64,000 bases of DNA from contig VWZL01002017.1 in assembly GCA_013396915.1 (NCBI GenBank), positions 165,993 through 229,992 on the forward strand. Reading direction: 5' to 3'. The stretch's first letter is position 1. Every line of letters starts with the position of its first letter. The DNA is from Stercorarius parasiticus (taxonomy: Eukaryota; Chordata; Aves; Charadriiformes; Stercorariidae). Of this stretch, positions 1 through 11,755 are shown in pieces. The position numbers and the translations under genes were made by a program. A model generated the notes under the pieces. That model was not told the origin of the DNA. It saw only the letters and a list, made by a program, of their open reading frames with translations, and searched no databases.

Positions 1-622
1 CTCAGTTTTTAGGATTATTTTTTTTGGTGGTTTGCCGAGCTTGCAATGCTTCTGTAAAGTAGGTCTCCTCTTCTCTTGCCCTACTCCGAGATGCAGGACT
101 TGTACCGTTCATCTGCCCAAGAGTCAGCTTCATTCTTGTCTGTTAGTTTTCAGGGTAAGCAACATGCCTAGGAAGGCACAGCTTAGAAACAGCAGCATTC
201 CTAAGTGAAATATCGCCTACTTGTTCCTTCCAGAACTAAGCATGCTTTAAACACCAGCCCCTGGGTCTATTGGTAAGAGGTAATCCTTTACAAAACGCTG
301 TTGGCGTTTATGGGAATAACTCAAGGGTTTTAATTTATTTAACCCAGGTCATTGTTTCCCATTTTCAAGGTAGCCACATTTCCCAGCTCCTCCTTGAAAG
401 TGGCAAGAATTACACATAGCATTGCAGGCGAGACCTCATCAGTGCTTGTACAAAGGCATTAATGACTCCTTACCTTGACCAGAGACACCTTCCAGGATCA
501 GGCTTGCCTTTCTAAATGCAACACCACCAACTACCCATAGTAAGTCAGAGGCTAATATTATCCCAGGCTATTCCCCTTCTTTGCTGTTTTCAATAAGTAG
601 CTTCCAGCTTGTAGTGGACATT
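1..622. other. Intergenic sequence, no gene seen
   Basis: Ordinary non-repetitive DNA with no coding exon that I recognise. By synteny FGF23 should lie further left, convergent with TIGAR, but none of its exons is seen here. Confidence 0.5.
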
Positions 623-1076
623 TAGAATTATAGAATCATAGAACCATAGGGTTGGAAGGGACCTCTGGAGATCATCTAGTCCAACCCCCCTGCCAGAGCA
701 GGGTCACCTTAGAGCAGGTTGCACAGGAACGCGTCCAGGCGGGTTTTGAATATCTCCAGAGACGGAGACTCCACCACCTCTCTGGGCAGCCTGTTCCAGT
801 GCTCTGCCACCCTCAAAGGAAAGAAGTTCCTCCTCATGTTTAGGTGGAACTTCCTGTGCTCAAGTTTGTGCCCATTACCTCGTCCTGTCACTGGGCACCA
901 CTGAAAAGAGCCCGGCCTCATCCTCCTGACACCCACCCTTTAAGTATTTATAAGCGTTGATAAGGTCCCCCCTCAGCCGTCTTTTTTCCAGACTGAAGAG
1001 ACCCAAATCCCTCAGCCTTTCTTCATAAGAGAGGTGTTCCAATCCCCTAATCATCTTTGTAGCCCTTTGCTGCACC
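623..1076 (-). mobile_element. CR1 LINE fragment, 5'-truncated
   Basis: The plus strand opens with TAGAATCATAGAACCATAG followed by GGTTGGAAGGGACC, the reverse complement of the CR1 3' end, so the element points to the minus strand. The minus strand encodes the C-terminal tail of CR1 ORF2 ([18 protein letters not shown], ending CNLL and a stop). Further upstream in the element, [21 protein letters not shown] reads in another frame, so a frameshift has broken the copy. Homology fades near 1076. Only the last ~450 bases of the element remain, and no reverse transcriptase core is present. Confidence 0.93.
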
Positions 1077-2317
1077 TTGTCATTGGTATCAAAGTCACTG
1101 AGCTTGTGGTCTGCAGTAGCTCGTTTCATGCTATGTCTTTAATTTCTCTCAAGTTCATCATTTCTTCCTCTGCATAATATTCTGACCCAAGTTGTTATTG
1201 ATGACGCTTCCTCACTAACATTTCCACATTCCTATATTTTTATTCGAAGTCATTACAAAAAAATCACCCCATGAGGAACTTAATACTCCGTCTCACTGCT
1301 TGACCTTGGACATTACTACTTATTCATATGCCCATCAATTGCTTGCATACCTACTTCACCTTTTTTTTTTTCTAGTAACATTTATCTTTTCCAGTTGAGC
1401 TGATGGTTTCCATCGTGGCATTGTGTCAAGTGTTCAATTAAAATTCACCTAGATCATATTCCATCATTTTTCTCTTGCCTAGACATCAGTTATTTCATCA
1501 AAGAACTATCAGTTTAGTCTAGTGTGAGCTACTTGTGGTAAAAATTAATTGAATTATATTCCAGGTTTCATTTACCTCTCTTGTCTGTAATTAAATTCTC
1601 CTTCAGAATTTGTTCTAAAGCCCTGAATGTTACTAAGGTCAAACTAACAGTTCTGTAAGATTACTTTGTCTTCTGTTCTCAAATAAAAAATATTTTATTT
1701 CCTATTCTCTAGTCATATGGTTCCACACCCAGCTTGACAGATCTATTTAAAATACTTGCTTACGGATGTGTAATTTTAGATGTGCTCTCAGCATTCTGGG
1801 ATAAAGATTAGTCATTTCCCCTGACAGGAGCATATTAAATTCTTTAATTCTTGGCTTTAAATGTGGTATTTTCCCTATCCTCATTCCCATTATCCATCCT
1901 CTTTTACCCTTGTGTTCAATACTGCTGTAAATTAAGTAATTCATTTTGGGGACGTAATTTAGACTATCTATCTAATCTGTATTCCATCCGCACGCTGCAA
2001 CAGTTGTGATACTCCTGTCCTTGCTCTCTATTTTGATATACACATATCTCAAGATGTTTTTGCTACTTGTTTTAACATATTTTGCAAATTCTCAGCATTT
2101 CATATCTAAGATACAGTGTTCTATATGATCTAACTTTCTTTCTACTTCTTATAGGCTCTCTTCCCAGAATCCGTAACTCGTTCTGAGATGATTATTAATC
2201 TAATCGGGCCTAGAGACCCTCCTTGTAATTTTTGCCTGTTTGGGATGTAACTTCTAGGTAATTTTTACATCTCCGATTTAAACAAGCAAAGCTTTCCCCC
2301 CTTTCTTCCATTTTAAG
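1077..2317. other. AT-rich intergenic sequence
   Basis: AT-rich DNA with no exon, RNA gene or clear young repeat. It may include decayed transposon sequence, but I could not assign a family. Confidence 0.45.
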
Positions 2318-2424
2318 TCATAGAACCATAGAATGGTTTGGGTTGGAAGGGACCTTAAAGATCACCTAGTTCCAGCCCCCCTGCCATGGGCAGGGACACC
2401 TCCCACCAGGCTCCACTGAAGGCT
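2318..2424 (-). mobile_element. Short CR1 3'-end fragment
   Basis: About 107 bases match the reverse complement of the CR1 3' terminus (TCATAGAACCATAGAATGG, then GGTTGGAAGGGACCTTAAAG, then the CTGCCATGGGCAGGGACACC box). It is of the same type as the plus-strand copy at 50424-50586. Its truncated 5' end abuts a tandem repeat. Confidence 0.9.
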
Positions 2425-2544
2425 CTTGAGTATAGCTGACCTTATTAACTAATTTTGTGATTCTTAAGTATAGCTGACCTTATTAAAACTAATTTTGTGA
2501 TTCTTAAGTATAGCTGACCTTATTAAAACTAATTTTGTGATTCT
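2423..2544. repeat. Minisatellite, three ~38-40 bp units
   Basis: Three consecutive copies of a unit containing GTATAGCTGACCTTATTAA and AATTTTGTGATTCTT. GTATAGCTGACC starts at 2430, 2468 and 2508, so the periods are 38 and 40 bases. The first copy lacks two A residues present in copies two and three (TTAACT against TTAAAACT). Confidence 0.95.
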
Positions 2545-4509
2545 TGCCCTTCTGAAATAAAACCTTCTTTTTTTACCTCAACTTTTACTTTACTTTTAAC
2601 TTAAGTAAATGCACTTTTCAATAGCTAGCTCTTCTGGAGTATATTCATGACTTATCACAGTCAGGTCTATTGTGCGGTGCCTCTTCAGTTTAGCTGTGGC
2701 TTGATCAACCAACTGGGCGTCAGAGGGAAAGAACACCACATCCCATCACGCCCCAAAAGGGGCTCTGCCTGGACCTCAGGTGCGTTCCTTTGGTGATCCC
2801 TAACTGCCTGTTCATGATCTGTGCTTTTATCCTGGTGTCCTCCTGTGCCCATATTCTCCAGGCCTCTGCTATTGCTCTCCGATGGTGCTCCCAAGGGCCC
2901 CACTGCCAGCTTGTGGTGTTCAGGTGGGGCTTTCGTAGACTCACAGAGGGCTCCCTGCATGCCAGGAAATCCCAGAGACGTTTGCAAGCGACGCTAGAGC
3001 TGTCTCAGCGCAGGAGACCTGCCCCAACAGCGCTGGATTCACCACACACAAACAGACCATCCACACAACAAGTTTGTCATATCCGTGGATATTAAGGAAA
3101 CAGCTCACATACATACTGCGCGGTTGATTTGTGCTCACGCAGCTGCCATTTGCCTGGGATTACTATATATCCAAAAACCTCAGGCTCGTGGCCAAGGCCC
3201 TCACAAGAGGGACACATCTGGGGAAAATCTGACATATTTTACGTCCAGGCATGTGGGCTGTGGATCTGAGGCAGTCTCATGAAATACCAAAAGCTTGGAT
3301 AGAGAATGCATCTGATCTAAATTCTGTACTTAAAAAAAAAAAAAAAAAAAAAGGAAAAAAAAAACCCTCCTCCTATTGCAAATACAGGGCTATGTCTGGA
3401 AAACATAAACCCAACAGAGAACTGTGGGAATAGCGCAAAGATCTTTAGAGGAAGGAAACTGTGATACTACCAGAGCACTCTGCCAAAGTCCACGCCTGAC
3501 GACCGCGAGACATTTAGCAGACCTGCCAGGAGATGATGTTGGTGGAGTCAAAACTGAGGAACAAGTGTGCTACCATGCTAGGAACTTCAAACTCCTCCTC
3601 GTCTCTCCTGTCACCTTTTCCAAACCAAGCCCAGCCTGGTAAAGCACTGATTAAACACGACTTTATCAAAGGAGGTCACAACTCCCCTACCTTTTGAAGT
3701 ACCACTGTTTTTGGGAGCAGAATACCACCGGACTCCTCAGCAAAAGAACACATTAGCTTAGAAAGGAGGAGACTTAGTTTCCTCTTGAACTTGGTGATCT
3801 TCATGGTCACCTTTTCTTCTCCTAATGTGCAGCTGAAAAAGCCTGCCAAGACAGCTTTTGTTTTAACCTTCCCCAGTTTAAAAGATAATTTTCACGTATG
3901 TGTGGGTCTCTCAGATCTGACTACAGGCCATTACGTGGGCAAGCTGATTTCTTTCAGCACTATTTTCCTACAAAGGTATTCAAAAGGAACGTACCTTTTC
4001 CTTATCACTTGAAATTCTTAGCATCCTGGTAATGTGTTTAACAGCCCAATCTGCTTTCACAGCCTCTCTTACATGTTGGCAGCCACTGCTGAAAATCCAC
4101 CCTGTAGTTAAGGCCTTGTCTCCTGCTGCTAATTAGAGACTGGCATTTCATAAGGACAAAACATTCGTTGCCCACTACTGAGTAATCCCTCAAATATTTA
4201 TGTTCCGCTACTATTCCTAACAGAACCATCTATAACTGCAGCTCTCCTTTCCCATGATCCCAATAAACTGTAGGGAATTGCCGTACAAATGTACAAGAGC
4301 CACTTTACTAAAAGAGCAAGAAAGATTTAATCCCAGTGTCAATTCAAAGACTTAAGACGACCAGTACTATACAGACCTAAAGAAAAAAAAGGCCTTCAAA
4401 TAACTTCAGAAGTTTCCAAAATTACTGATTTACATTTTAATGCATAGAGAAGCTGGTATCTGATATAACAAAGGTGAAATAAAAAGTGTAACTATCTTAG
4501 GGCAGGTTG
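2545..4509. other. Intergenic or distal TIGAR 3' flank
   Basis: No exon is recognised. An A-rich tract lies at about 3331-3363. Open frames here are short and unlike known proteins. Confidence 0.4.
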
Positions 4510-4585
4510 TAAGATCACCTAGGCCAGCATCCTGTCTCCAACAACGTCAAGTGAAGATACATAGGCAAAGAATGCAATAGGGAAC
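4510..4585 (-). mobile_element. Possible ancient CR1 remnant
   Basis: The stretch around TCACCTAGGCCAGCATCCTG resembles the reverse complement of the 3' region of old amniote CR1 elements, which contains GAGACAGGATACTGG. It is highly diverged, so the call rests on motif resemblance only. Confidence 0.4.
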
Positions 4586-7539
4586 TGCAGAACACGCGTG
4601 ACTGCTTATGCTTCCCCAGCCACTGGCAGATGTGTTTGCACCAATTTAGTGTGTTTTACAAAGTCTTAATTAGGAGACTCTGGCTCAGAAGTTTTTTAAT
4701 TGAAAAATGTTACTTCATTAACATCGGAGCTGTTTAGAAAACTTGAATGGTTTGACCCTTGGATATTTTTCATGCTTAGACACTATTGTACCTGCTGCTT
4801 GCCCTATGTATGAGTTCACACAAGATGAATTTATTAACGATAACTTCAAGAAAACCATCATAAAGACAGGTTTCTTAGGATGGGTCTAAATTTTAACCGC
4901 TCACAAATACATTCAAGAAGGTAAAGCATATTACAAAGGAAGAGTCAAAAATCCCTATGGGAAGAGTATTACCCAAGAAGTGGCAAAGCATTTAACAAGT
5001 AAGTAGATGTTCCCATAAGATATTTACCTCATCATCAAGAACAAAATGTTAATTAACCTGCTTGAGGGTAGACATGAAAGGAAGAAAAGTCTTTTCAACT
5101 AAGGGAAACACAGAAATCACTGGCGTCTTTTGAAATATCTGACAGAAGTTACTGACTTAAGGAGGAAAACGTATTAGGTCCCCACTCATTTTCTAGCTGA
5201 TGAAGGATGCACATTTTCAGCTTGGTTACTTTGGCTCCGAGAAGTATTAATGGAATGACTGGCAAAATTCAGGACACGGGAATTACAGAAAAGTTTAAGC
5301 TATTTAAAGCACCAACAGGAAAGTCTCCTGCTATGTAACTACCCTTTCTGAAATAAACTGGCACTACCAGGGACAGGCAAATCAAGAATGAACTCCTGTC
5401 CCACCCTCTGCCATCAACTTTGTTGGTAGTCATAATTAAAACTTCTACCTTCTTTGACTGTGATCGTCAATTCAGTATTCAGGAGTGCTCTAGGAAGATG
5501 CATTTTACAAGAGGCTCAAGGATTCTGTGCAAAAGTCCACATTCCCATTTTTCCTTCCTGTGTACACAACTTATTTGCTTTACTATATTAAGAATGAATT
5601 CTTTTATTTGTGAAAAAAAAAAAAAAAGAATCTATGGACACTTTTAAAATAAAAGTCTTGTGTAGCTCCTCAAGCTACCACCGTCATCTCTGTACTTTTT
5701 ATTTGAAATTGACCCTCTTCAATTTCACAAACACAAACTTACTGTTTGGGTGATAATCATGCATAATGTCAATAATGGTTGGCTACCAAGGTTTTTTCCA
5801 CTTGGCTGGCTTTCTCAAAAAAAAAAAAATTACTAATGTTCTAAACATTTTAATGTGACTATTTGAATTCAGAAATTTTTACTTCTGAGTAACACTGAAA
5901 CACTTTGCTTAAGAATACCTTTGTTTTGAACAAAGGCTGTTAATATAAAATTAAACTTGAAATAGAGCCATTTTGACCAAAGCTTGTTTTTACGTTACTG
6001 AGAAATCTTAAGTTTTCCAGGATTCTATATTATGAAGATTTCATGTCTGCTGGAAAATGCCGATTCACAAGACTTTGCCCAGATACATATGTACATTTAT
6101 GAACTGCCTCATACGGGGAAAGAGGAGCCATAAGGAAGCAGCTTTCCTCTGTATCTGTAAAGAAATGAAAGGAAGCCAACTGATCAATACGTAACAAGTT
6201 TAGCCTATCGATGCAGAAGTTCAGTATAAAACTACAATTTAAATTTGCCAACCCAATGTAAGGGCGCCCAGTCCTTCACATTATGTGACGTGTTAAGAGG
6301 TTGCAAGACCAGTCTTTGCTGGTACCAGTTACTAGCATCCATCTGTACATTTACACATCAGGAAAGCTGCTTTCCTCTCTGTGGCCTGGTTTTCAGACAC
6401 AGCAGCAGCTGGTTACACAGTTATTTGCCAGATAAAGAAGCCCCGCTGCAGGTAAAAGGCCTTAGGTTTGTTTCCAGGTTCTGGAGAACACTACCTTAGA
6501 AGCCTACCTCTGGCCACCACAGGGCTGAACGCTCCCACTTCATCCTCTACGTTTCAGCAGTATTGGTATTGGACGAGCAGCGCAGAGAAAGGAAGCAGAC
6601 CCCCATTCTGTGTTCGGGCAGGAATCAAAGAGAACTCTCCTACTGAATGAGTCACGGGAATGGAAGAGGCAAAGTACAGTCCCTTGAGTCAGCTCAAATA
6701 ATTCTGTTGCCATTTTTCAGCAGTTAAGTATTGGTACCCACCTGTTGAAGGAAACAATGGCAACCTCTTTTTCCTCCTCAAAATTCAAGTCTCTGCTTCA
6801 AGATAAAGAAGCCAAGTAGTTTAAAGTACACAGGACAGGGTATTTTTAAAAATTGCAGAGATGAAAACTTCAGTCAAACAGTTAATTTTGTGCAGACGCA
6901 AGACATTTAAGTATGTCCTTAACATTTTAAGATCAGTGGTTCTTCCAGGTAAGAGTCAGGATAGCACTGATCCATCAGCCCTTAAAAGGGCTCTTTTTCA
7001 CAGTAAAAGAACAGCGTGGGGTATTTCAGAAGAAAAAAAAAAAAAAGGAAGCTATATGATCTGAGCAAACCTTTGTAGAGTAATATTAACAAAGATTTTT
7101 ACCTCAAAAGAAATAGAGATGAAATGGAGTTCTATTCAGGAGCCTTTAATTTTTTTTAAATTCTTTTTTTAAACAGGCTTAAAATATGCAAATGAAGAAA
7201 AAGTGTATGGATATTATAAATAACATAAATCAGGTAGAGCTTACACAGTAACACTACAAACACTCCAGTGGGGAAAGAATGCAGTACTAGCAGCAACTAT
7301 AAGCAATCACCAAGCAATCAAACCTGCCTAATCGTAGGCAAAAATACTCATCGCATCAAGTGTACAACTGCAACTGACAACAGGATTCTAGCTGTGTACA
7401 GCTCACCCTATCGATAAGGTTCCTTTACAGAAGAGAGACCATTATTTCACCTATGTGCACATGAGGTTCCTCATCCTGCTTACAGTTAAAAATAAATACT
7501 TTATGTTTGTGTACAGTGCTCTTCAACAGAGGTCTCAAC
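4586..7539. other. Non-coding sequence downstream of TIGAR
   Basis: AT-rich with no recognisable exon. Part may be TIGAR 3' UTR, because the human TIGAR transcript has a 3' UTR of several kilobases. I cannot fix its end: several AATAAA or ATTAAA hexamers occur on the minus strand and none stands out. Confidence 0.4.
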
Positions 7540-7706
7540 AACACTAACAATTTCTTACAAAACACTCCTGCGAGGTAGGTTTACCATCATCCCCATTTTA
7601 CAAATGGAAAAGAGATTTGCCCAGCGTCTCACAGCTATTTAGTATCAGAGCCGGGAACATGTCCCCTGACTCTGTACCAAATCTTTTCCACTAGGCAAGG
7701 CTCCTT
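7540..7706 (-). mobile_element. MIR-like CORE-SINE remnant
   Basis: The plus strand reads GCGAGGTAGG, CATCCCCATTTTACAAATGG, TTGCCCAGCGTCTCACAGCT, CAGAGCCGGGAA and TTCCACTAGGCAAGG, in the order and spacing of the reverse complement of the MIR consensus. MIR is an ancient SINE family shared across amniotes and survives in birds only as diverged remnants. This copy starts about 450 bases beyond the TIGAR stop codon and may be transcribed as 3' UTR. Confidence 0.75.
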
Positions 7707-8159
7707 TTTAGGTTATACTATTGCATTCAAAGAAGTTATTTTAAAACAACATATATGTTTAATATTACAATATAGCATTTTGTAATAAAACAAGAATACA
7801 GTATAGCTCATCTTTGAGGTACCGTTCCTCTCCCCTCCTCAACTCTTTTACCTGGATATAACCAAAATAATTATGGGCTAATGAAAAGAAGTTTTTAAAA
7901 ATATGCACTCTAGGAGCAGATACGCAAGTGACTGGAAGTATTATGTTTCTGTTCGTAAAGAACATTTGTGTTATTTCTTTAGTGCCAACTTATATCGGGC
8001 ACTAGGCCCATGCAAATTGTGTTAAGACAGTAAGTAGTTGCATGTCTTCAGTTTTGCAGTTCAGTGTCAATACCTCCAGTCAATCTCAGTAATTACTACA
8101 GATACCCTTCCCAAGCTTAGTATAATGATCATCTAAACGCACTTCCCCAATAAAGACTC
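7707..8159 (-). other. TIGAR: TIGAR proximal 3' UTR
   Basis: This sequence follows the TIGAR stop codon on the minus strand and must be the start of its 3' UTR. A minus-strand ATTAAA at 7758-7763 is one possible early polyadenylation signal, but there is no strong supporting context. The full 3' end is not determined. Confidence 0.6.
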
Positions 8160-8621
8160 TTAAAAGACTTTTGGAGCTACACATTCAGCTCCCACATCCA
8201 CTAAGTGAGAGTCTTGATTAAGACAAACACAGGTGATTTCAGGTTTTAACAAATTGCTATTTTCAAGTTTTATAATGAAGTGACTAACTCCTGTATTGGG
8301 ACTGACAGAAGACAGCTGAGACTTTGTTAAATTTGTTGGTAAAGTACAGTTCAGATCTGAAACAAAATAACCGATCCAGTTCCTCATGTAGGCTCCATGA
8401 CTCACCACTAATATATTGGCATCTAATATTTTAGAAGCTCCACCGTTATCAGAGCTAAGTTCTGCTTCACTGCAGTGGTTTGTCCAAGGGAAAACAAACT
8501 GTTCTGCAGATGTTCCTGAGCTTCTGCTTGCTGCTCCATGCATCATGTCTTGTTCTTTCTGTTCCAACTCAACAGCTAGCTGACACAGAAATTCAAAAAA
8601 ATCCTTTGCACGTTCTCTTAC
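8160..8621 (-). CDS. TIGAR: TIGAR coding exon 6 (last), fructose-2,6-bisphosphatase
   Basis: TIGAR is a cytosolic histidine-phosphatase-fold enzyme. It lowers fructose-2,6-bisphosphate, slows glycolysis and favours the pentose phosphate pathway; in mammals it is p53-responsive. This exon follows a CTCTTTAG acceptor, starts in phase 0 with GTAAGAGAACG (VRERAKDFFEFLCQL) and runs 153 residues to TAA at 8160. It carries VVSHGAYM, whose His is the second catalytic histidine (His198 in human). The C-terminal half (SPNTGVSHFIIKLE, then KPEITCVCLNQDSHL) follows the human pattern. The segment between the KEQ motif and VVSHG is poorly conserved, as is usual between species. The C-terminal tail differs from human, ending in APKVF. 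The first residues were placed from the splice acceptor, not from a start codon. Confidence 0.96.
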   Translation of the reverse strand, partial: VRERAKDFFEFLCQLAVELEQKEQDMMHGAASRSSGTSAEQFVFPWTNHCSEAELSSDNGGASKILDANILVVSHGAYMRNWIGYFVSDLNCTLPTNLTKSQLSSVSPNTGVSHFIIKLENSNLLKPEITCVCLNQDSHLVDVGAECVAPKVF

Positions 8622-9054
8622 CTAAAGAGAAAGGTCAGAAGAGTACATTGTGAAGAATGCATGAGCCTTTGGCTTTCAGAAATCTGAGATATTAACTACT
8701 TCAGTTAAAAGACAAACATTTATCACAGGTAAGTCTCAGAAATCAATGGTTAAGCTACCAAGTGCTGCACTAGCTCCTCTGCCCTCCAAAGCCAAGGTTG
8801 AGAATAACTGCCATCATTCTGCTGCAAACCAGAGCTTCATGAGGAGTCAATCTCAGAATCAGTATTTTACTTCTAAAGAGATTCCCTACTTGGCAGCCAC
8901 TGCAATCAGGTCAAGTAGTGTTTTTAGCTTGGAAAGTAACTACCTTTGGCTGGACTAAGCTCTCAGTAGGACGTTCCTAAGTACGCAATAGCTGCACCTG
9001 CACTGATGAAACAGCCTAGAAACTAAAGCACAAATAAATAAATAAATACCATAC
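8622..9054 (-). other. TIGAR: TIGAR intron 5
   Basis: A 433-base GT-AG intron with donor AAA|GTATGG on the exon 5 side and acceptor CTCTTTAG. No other feature is seen; the short open frames inside it are not coding. Confidence 0.85.
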
Positions 9055-9165
9055 TTTGTCCAGTGTTTCTCCTCCAGAAGGCGTGAATGAAGGACACTGC
9101 TCTCCAGCAGCCTTTGCCATAGCCTTGAGGTCAGTCAAAGGCCTTCCTTCTGCAACACCGTATTT
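9055..9165 (-). CDS. TIGAR: TIGAR coding exon 5
   Basis: This 111-base exon is 37 codons long and phase 0 at both ends. It reads [16 protein letters not shown] through [11 protein letters not shown]. The glutamate in YGVAEG corresponds to catalytic Glu102 of human TIGAR (human YGVVEG). AMAKAA and GGETLD are near-identical to human. It lies between a CTCTTACAG acceptor and a GTATGG donor. Together with exon 2 (GET, completing the first catalytic His) and exon 6 (SHG), all visible active-site elements are intact. Confidence 0.96.
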
Positions 9166-11677
9166 CTGTAAGAGGCAAGTTACAAAGAGTGTGTTTAGCA
9201 AGATATATCAAGTCTCCAGTACTGCTTCCAATGCAAACATCTCTTAACAGCTTTGTTTTCTTGGATTCTCAAGCGTAACGTGCAGCCTTAACTACCTTTT
9301 GCTTTTTATCCCAATACTGGGGGAGGAGATATCTTTATATCTGCTATTTAAGTTAAAAGAGTGTGTGTGTGTGTGTATGTGTGTGTGTGTGTGTGTATAT
9401 ATATATGCTGGGTAGAGATATAAATTAAGAGCAGCATCTCATTTGAAGTATTAACATTCAAAATGTTACCTTCAGCCTGATATTTGCCTTGAGATTTTTT
9501 TCTACATTATGACACTCATTATCAGCATACAAAATTCAAGTATCTTTGTAACTGAGGTTACATTGCAAACACCTCTGTATGCAGCTCTTCACATGAGGAT
9601 AAACTCCATTTATTTTTCATTTGCAGAAAGACTACAGGGAATTATCTTTCACAAGTGAGAAACAAATATTTTCTCTACAGACCTCAGAAATCTCCACAAC
9701 AGAGGAGGAGTCTATTTTAAAAATCAGAATTCTTGAAAAAGACAAAAAAAAAAGAAAAAAAATAGTCCACCTGTTAAAAATAAACAATAAGGCCTCCCCC
9801 CATTTTTTCAGGACATACATTACTGGTGTGGAAAGTGTTTTCAGAAAACAAAGAAAGTAAAAAAGATCTCAAAAACATATGCTAATAGACACAGAGAACA
9901 TGCAATTAACTATCTTCAATTACTTGCTTATTCCTGAGACCTGGGCAAGGCCCACTGAGAAACAGTAGTAAGAACCCATATATACCAGCTAGTTATTCTG
10001 GATCACTAGAAGTCCCATTACAAAACATAATATTTATCATCTGTAATGTATTTTACAAGATAGGTATACCTGGATGTGCGTTACTGGTTTTGACCTTGAA
10101 GATCTTTCCAAAGCACAACTCTAACAATAGTAAGACAGATTAATACTTCTCCCTCTGAAGATTAATACTCCACTACCACTAATAGATGAAAAATATACTC
10201 AAGTGGAAAGCTTTGGTCCTTCCTTGGCACGTCCAAAGACAGTGAAAATGCTGCAGTTACCATGAGCACTTTGAGAAAGTAAGAGCTAATGCTAATGCTA
10301 CACTCAGTTACACGCATTGCAGAAATCCAGATGTTGATGACTAGGATACAGACACATACTCATTACTAAGGCTTTTTTTGACTTCTATATCACTATCCAC
10401 TTACTGCGGATATGCAATTAGCTACCATAATAATTAATTAACCATAGTCTTCGGAATTTAAATGTACTGAAACACATTTATTTCAGCCTCTCAAGCCCTT
10501 TCTCTAAAGCAAAAGATTGGCTATTTAAGAACAGTAAGAAAGACATGAAGAAATAAATGCTCTGAAGCTGCTGATAATGAAATCCTAATCTTAAATATTT
10601 TTCCAGACTTCTCTCACAAAAGCAAGGCATGAGAGAATAAAACTTTCTTAACAGGGTCAATGACATATGTTCTTTTAAAGGACTCTGCTTCTTTTCATGT
10701 AATTCAAACTTAACTCCAGTTATCCAGAGTAGTGACTTACAACCTGTGGACTGCAGACACTGTACTGGCATTTCTATACATCCATACAAATGCCATGAAA
10801 GGGGAAAAAATGTAACAGCGACTTGAGAGTATTCTTTCTAAAATTCTGTATCATGACCCATAACATTTTCAAAAACGTCAGGTAGTAAAGCAACTAAAGA
10901 AACTGGGAGGCATTTAATTTGCTGGTTTCAAGGGAAGAACTGGAATTTCTCACAGAAAAAGGCGATCCAAACAGGAAATGCTACAATCATGTTCTGCTCC
11001 TTAAACACTTATTTGCCTGCTGTCAATATGCCATCCCACTTTTGGTTTTGTAGCATTTCCTTATTTAAAATTCAGCTGAGACTCTCAGTGGTAGCATCTG
11101 AAGGTAGATTCATATTAGCAGAAACAGCCAGCATCCAAGTTTATCCTGATCAAGACATACTTAAAAACAGACAGGAGGTACAATTATACTTGTTGTCAGG
11201 CAGAGAGGCTAATCAGGAAAGCAGATTGTTCCATCAGCAGCAAAAAGCCTTCCAGTAGTCTTTGTGCAAATGAAAAGGTATAAACAGCTAAAAAGCCAAC
11301 ATTGAGTTGTGCCATCAGGCTAGAGAAGGTAGGCAGAGGAAGTATCTTTAACACTTTATAGATGGGGTTAGAAAACAGAGATAACCTTCGTATTACATTT
11401 AAGATAATTCCCTCCACGTGTAAATCTTAGCTCACTTAAATCATCAGAGCATCACAGTTACAGCTCTCATCACTAAATTTTGGCTTTGCTTCACAATTCT
11501 GCAAATAATTTATAGTACCTGGTGCGAAGAGTTCAGTTTTCAGTGATTAAAAACACATCAAATAGTGTTCTCCACTGTCAAATCTACCATTTAATAAGCC
11601 AAGATATCCATCAGCAGTAAGTTACATTTTCAAATTGTTCAGTGTTCAATATTAAAACAAACTCTTTCAGCACTTAC
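9166..11677 (-). other. TIGAR: TIGAR intron 4
   Basis: A 2.5-kb GT-AG intron (donor GTAAGT, acceptor TTACAG). It contains the TG/TA microsatellite at 9361-9407 and otherwise AT-rich sequence with no recognisable exon or repeat. Confidence 0.85.
9361..9407. repeat. (TG)n-(TA)n microsatellite
   Basis: Alternating GT dinucleotides, broken once by an A, run straight into a TATATATATA tract. This is a compound simple repeat in TIGAR intron 4. Confidence 0.98.
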
Positions 11678-11755
11678 TCTCTCTCGAAGTCTTGCATCAC
11701 ACTTGATTTCCAAATCTTTGCAAAACTTATTTTTTCCTAGAATTGTGGCAGCAGT
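11678..11755 (-). CDS. TIGAR: TIGAR coding exon 4
   Basis: This 78-base, 26-codon exon is phase 0 at both ends and lies between acceptor TTTTTTAG and donor GTAAGT. It reads TAATILGKNKFCKDLEIK, then CDARLRER. Human has TMHGILERSKFCKD and YDSRLRER at the same place. It contributes the segment leading into the YGVxEG active-site strand in exon 5. Confidence 0.94.

Noticed and set aside
1..8159. Possible FGF23 exons, expected from synteny
   Set aside because: No segment in either strand resembles FGF23 coding sequence; the gene probably lies left of the window.
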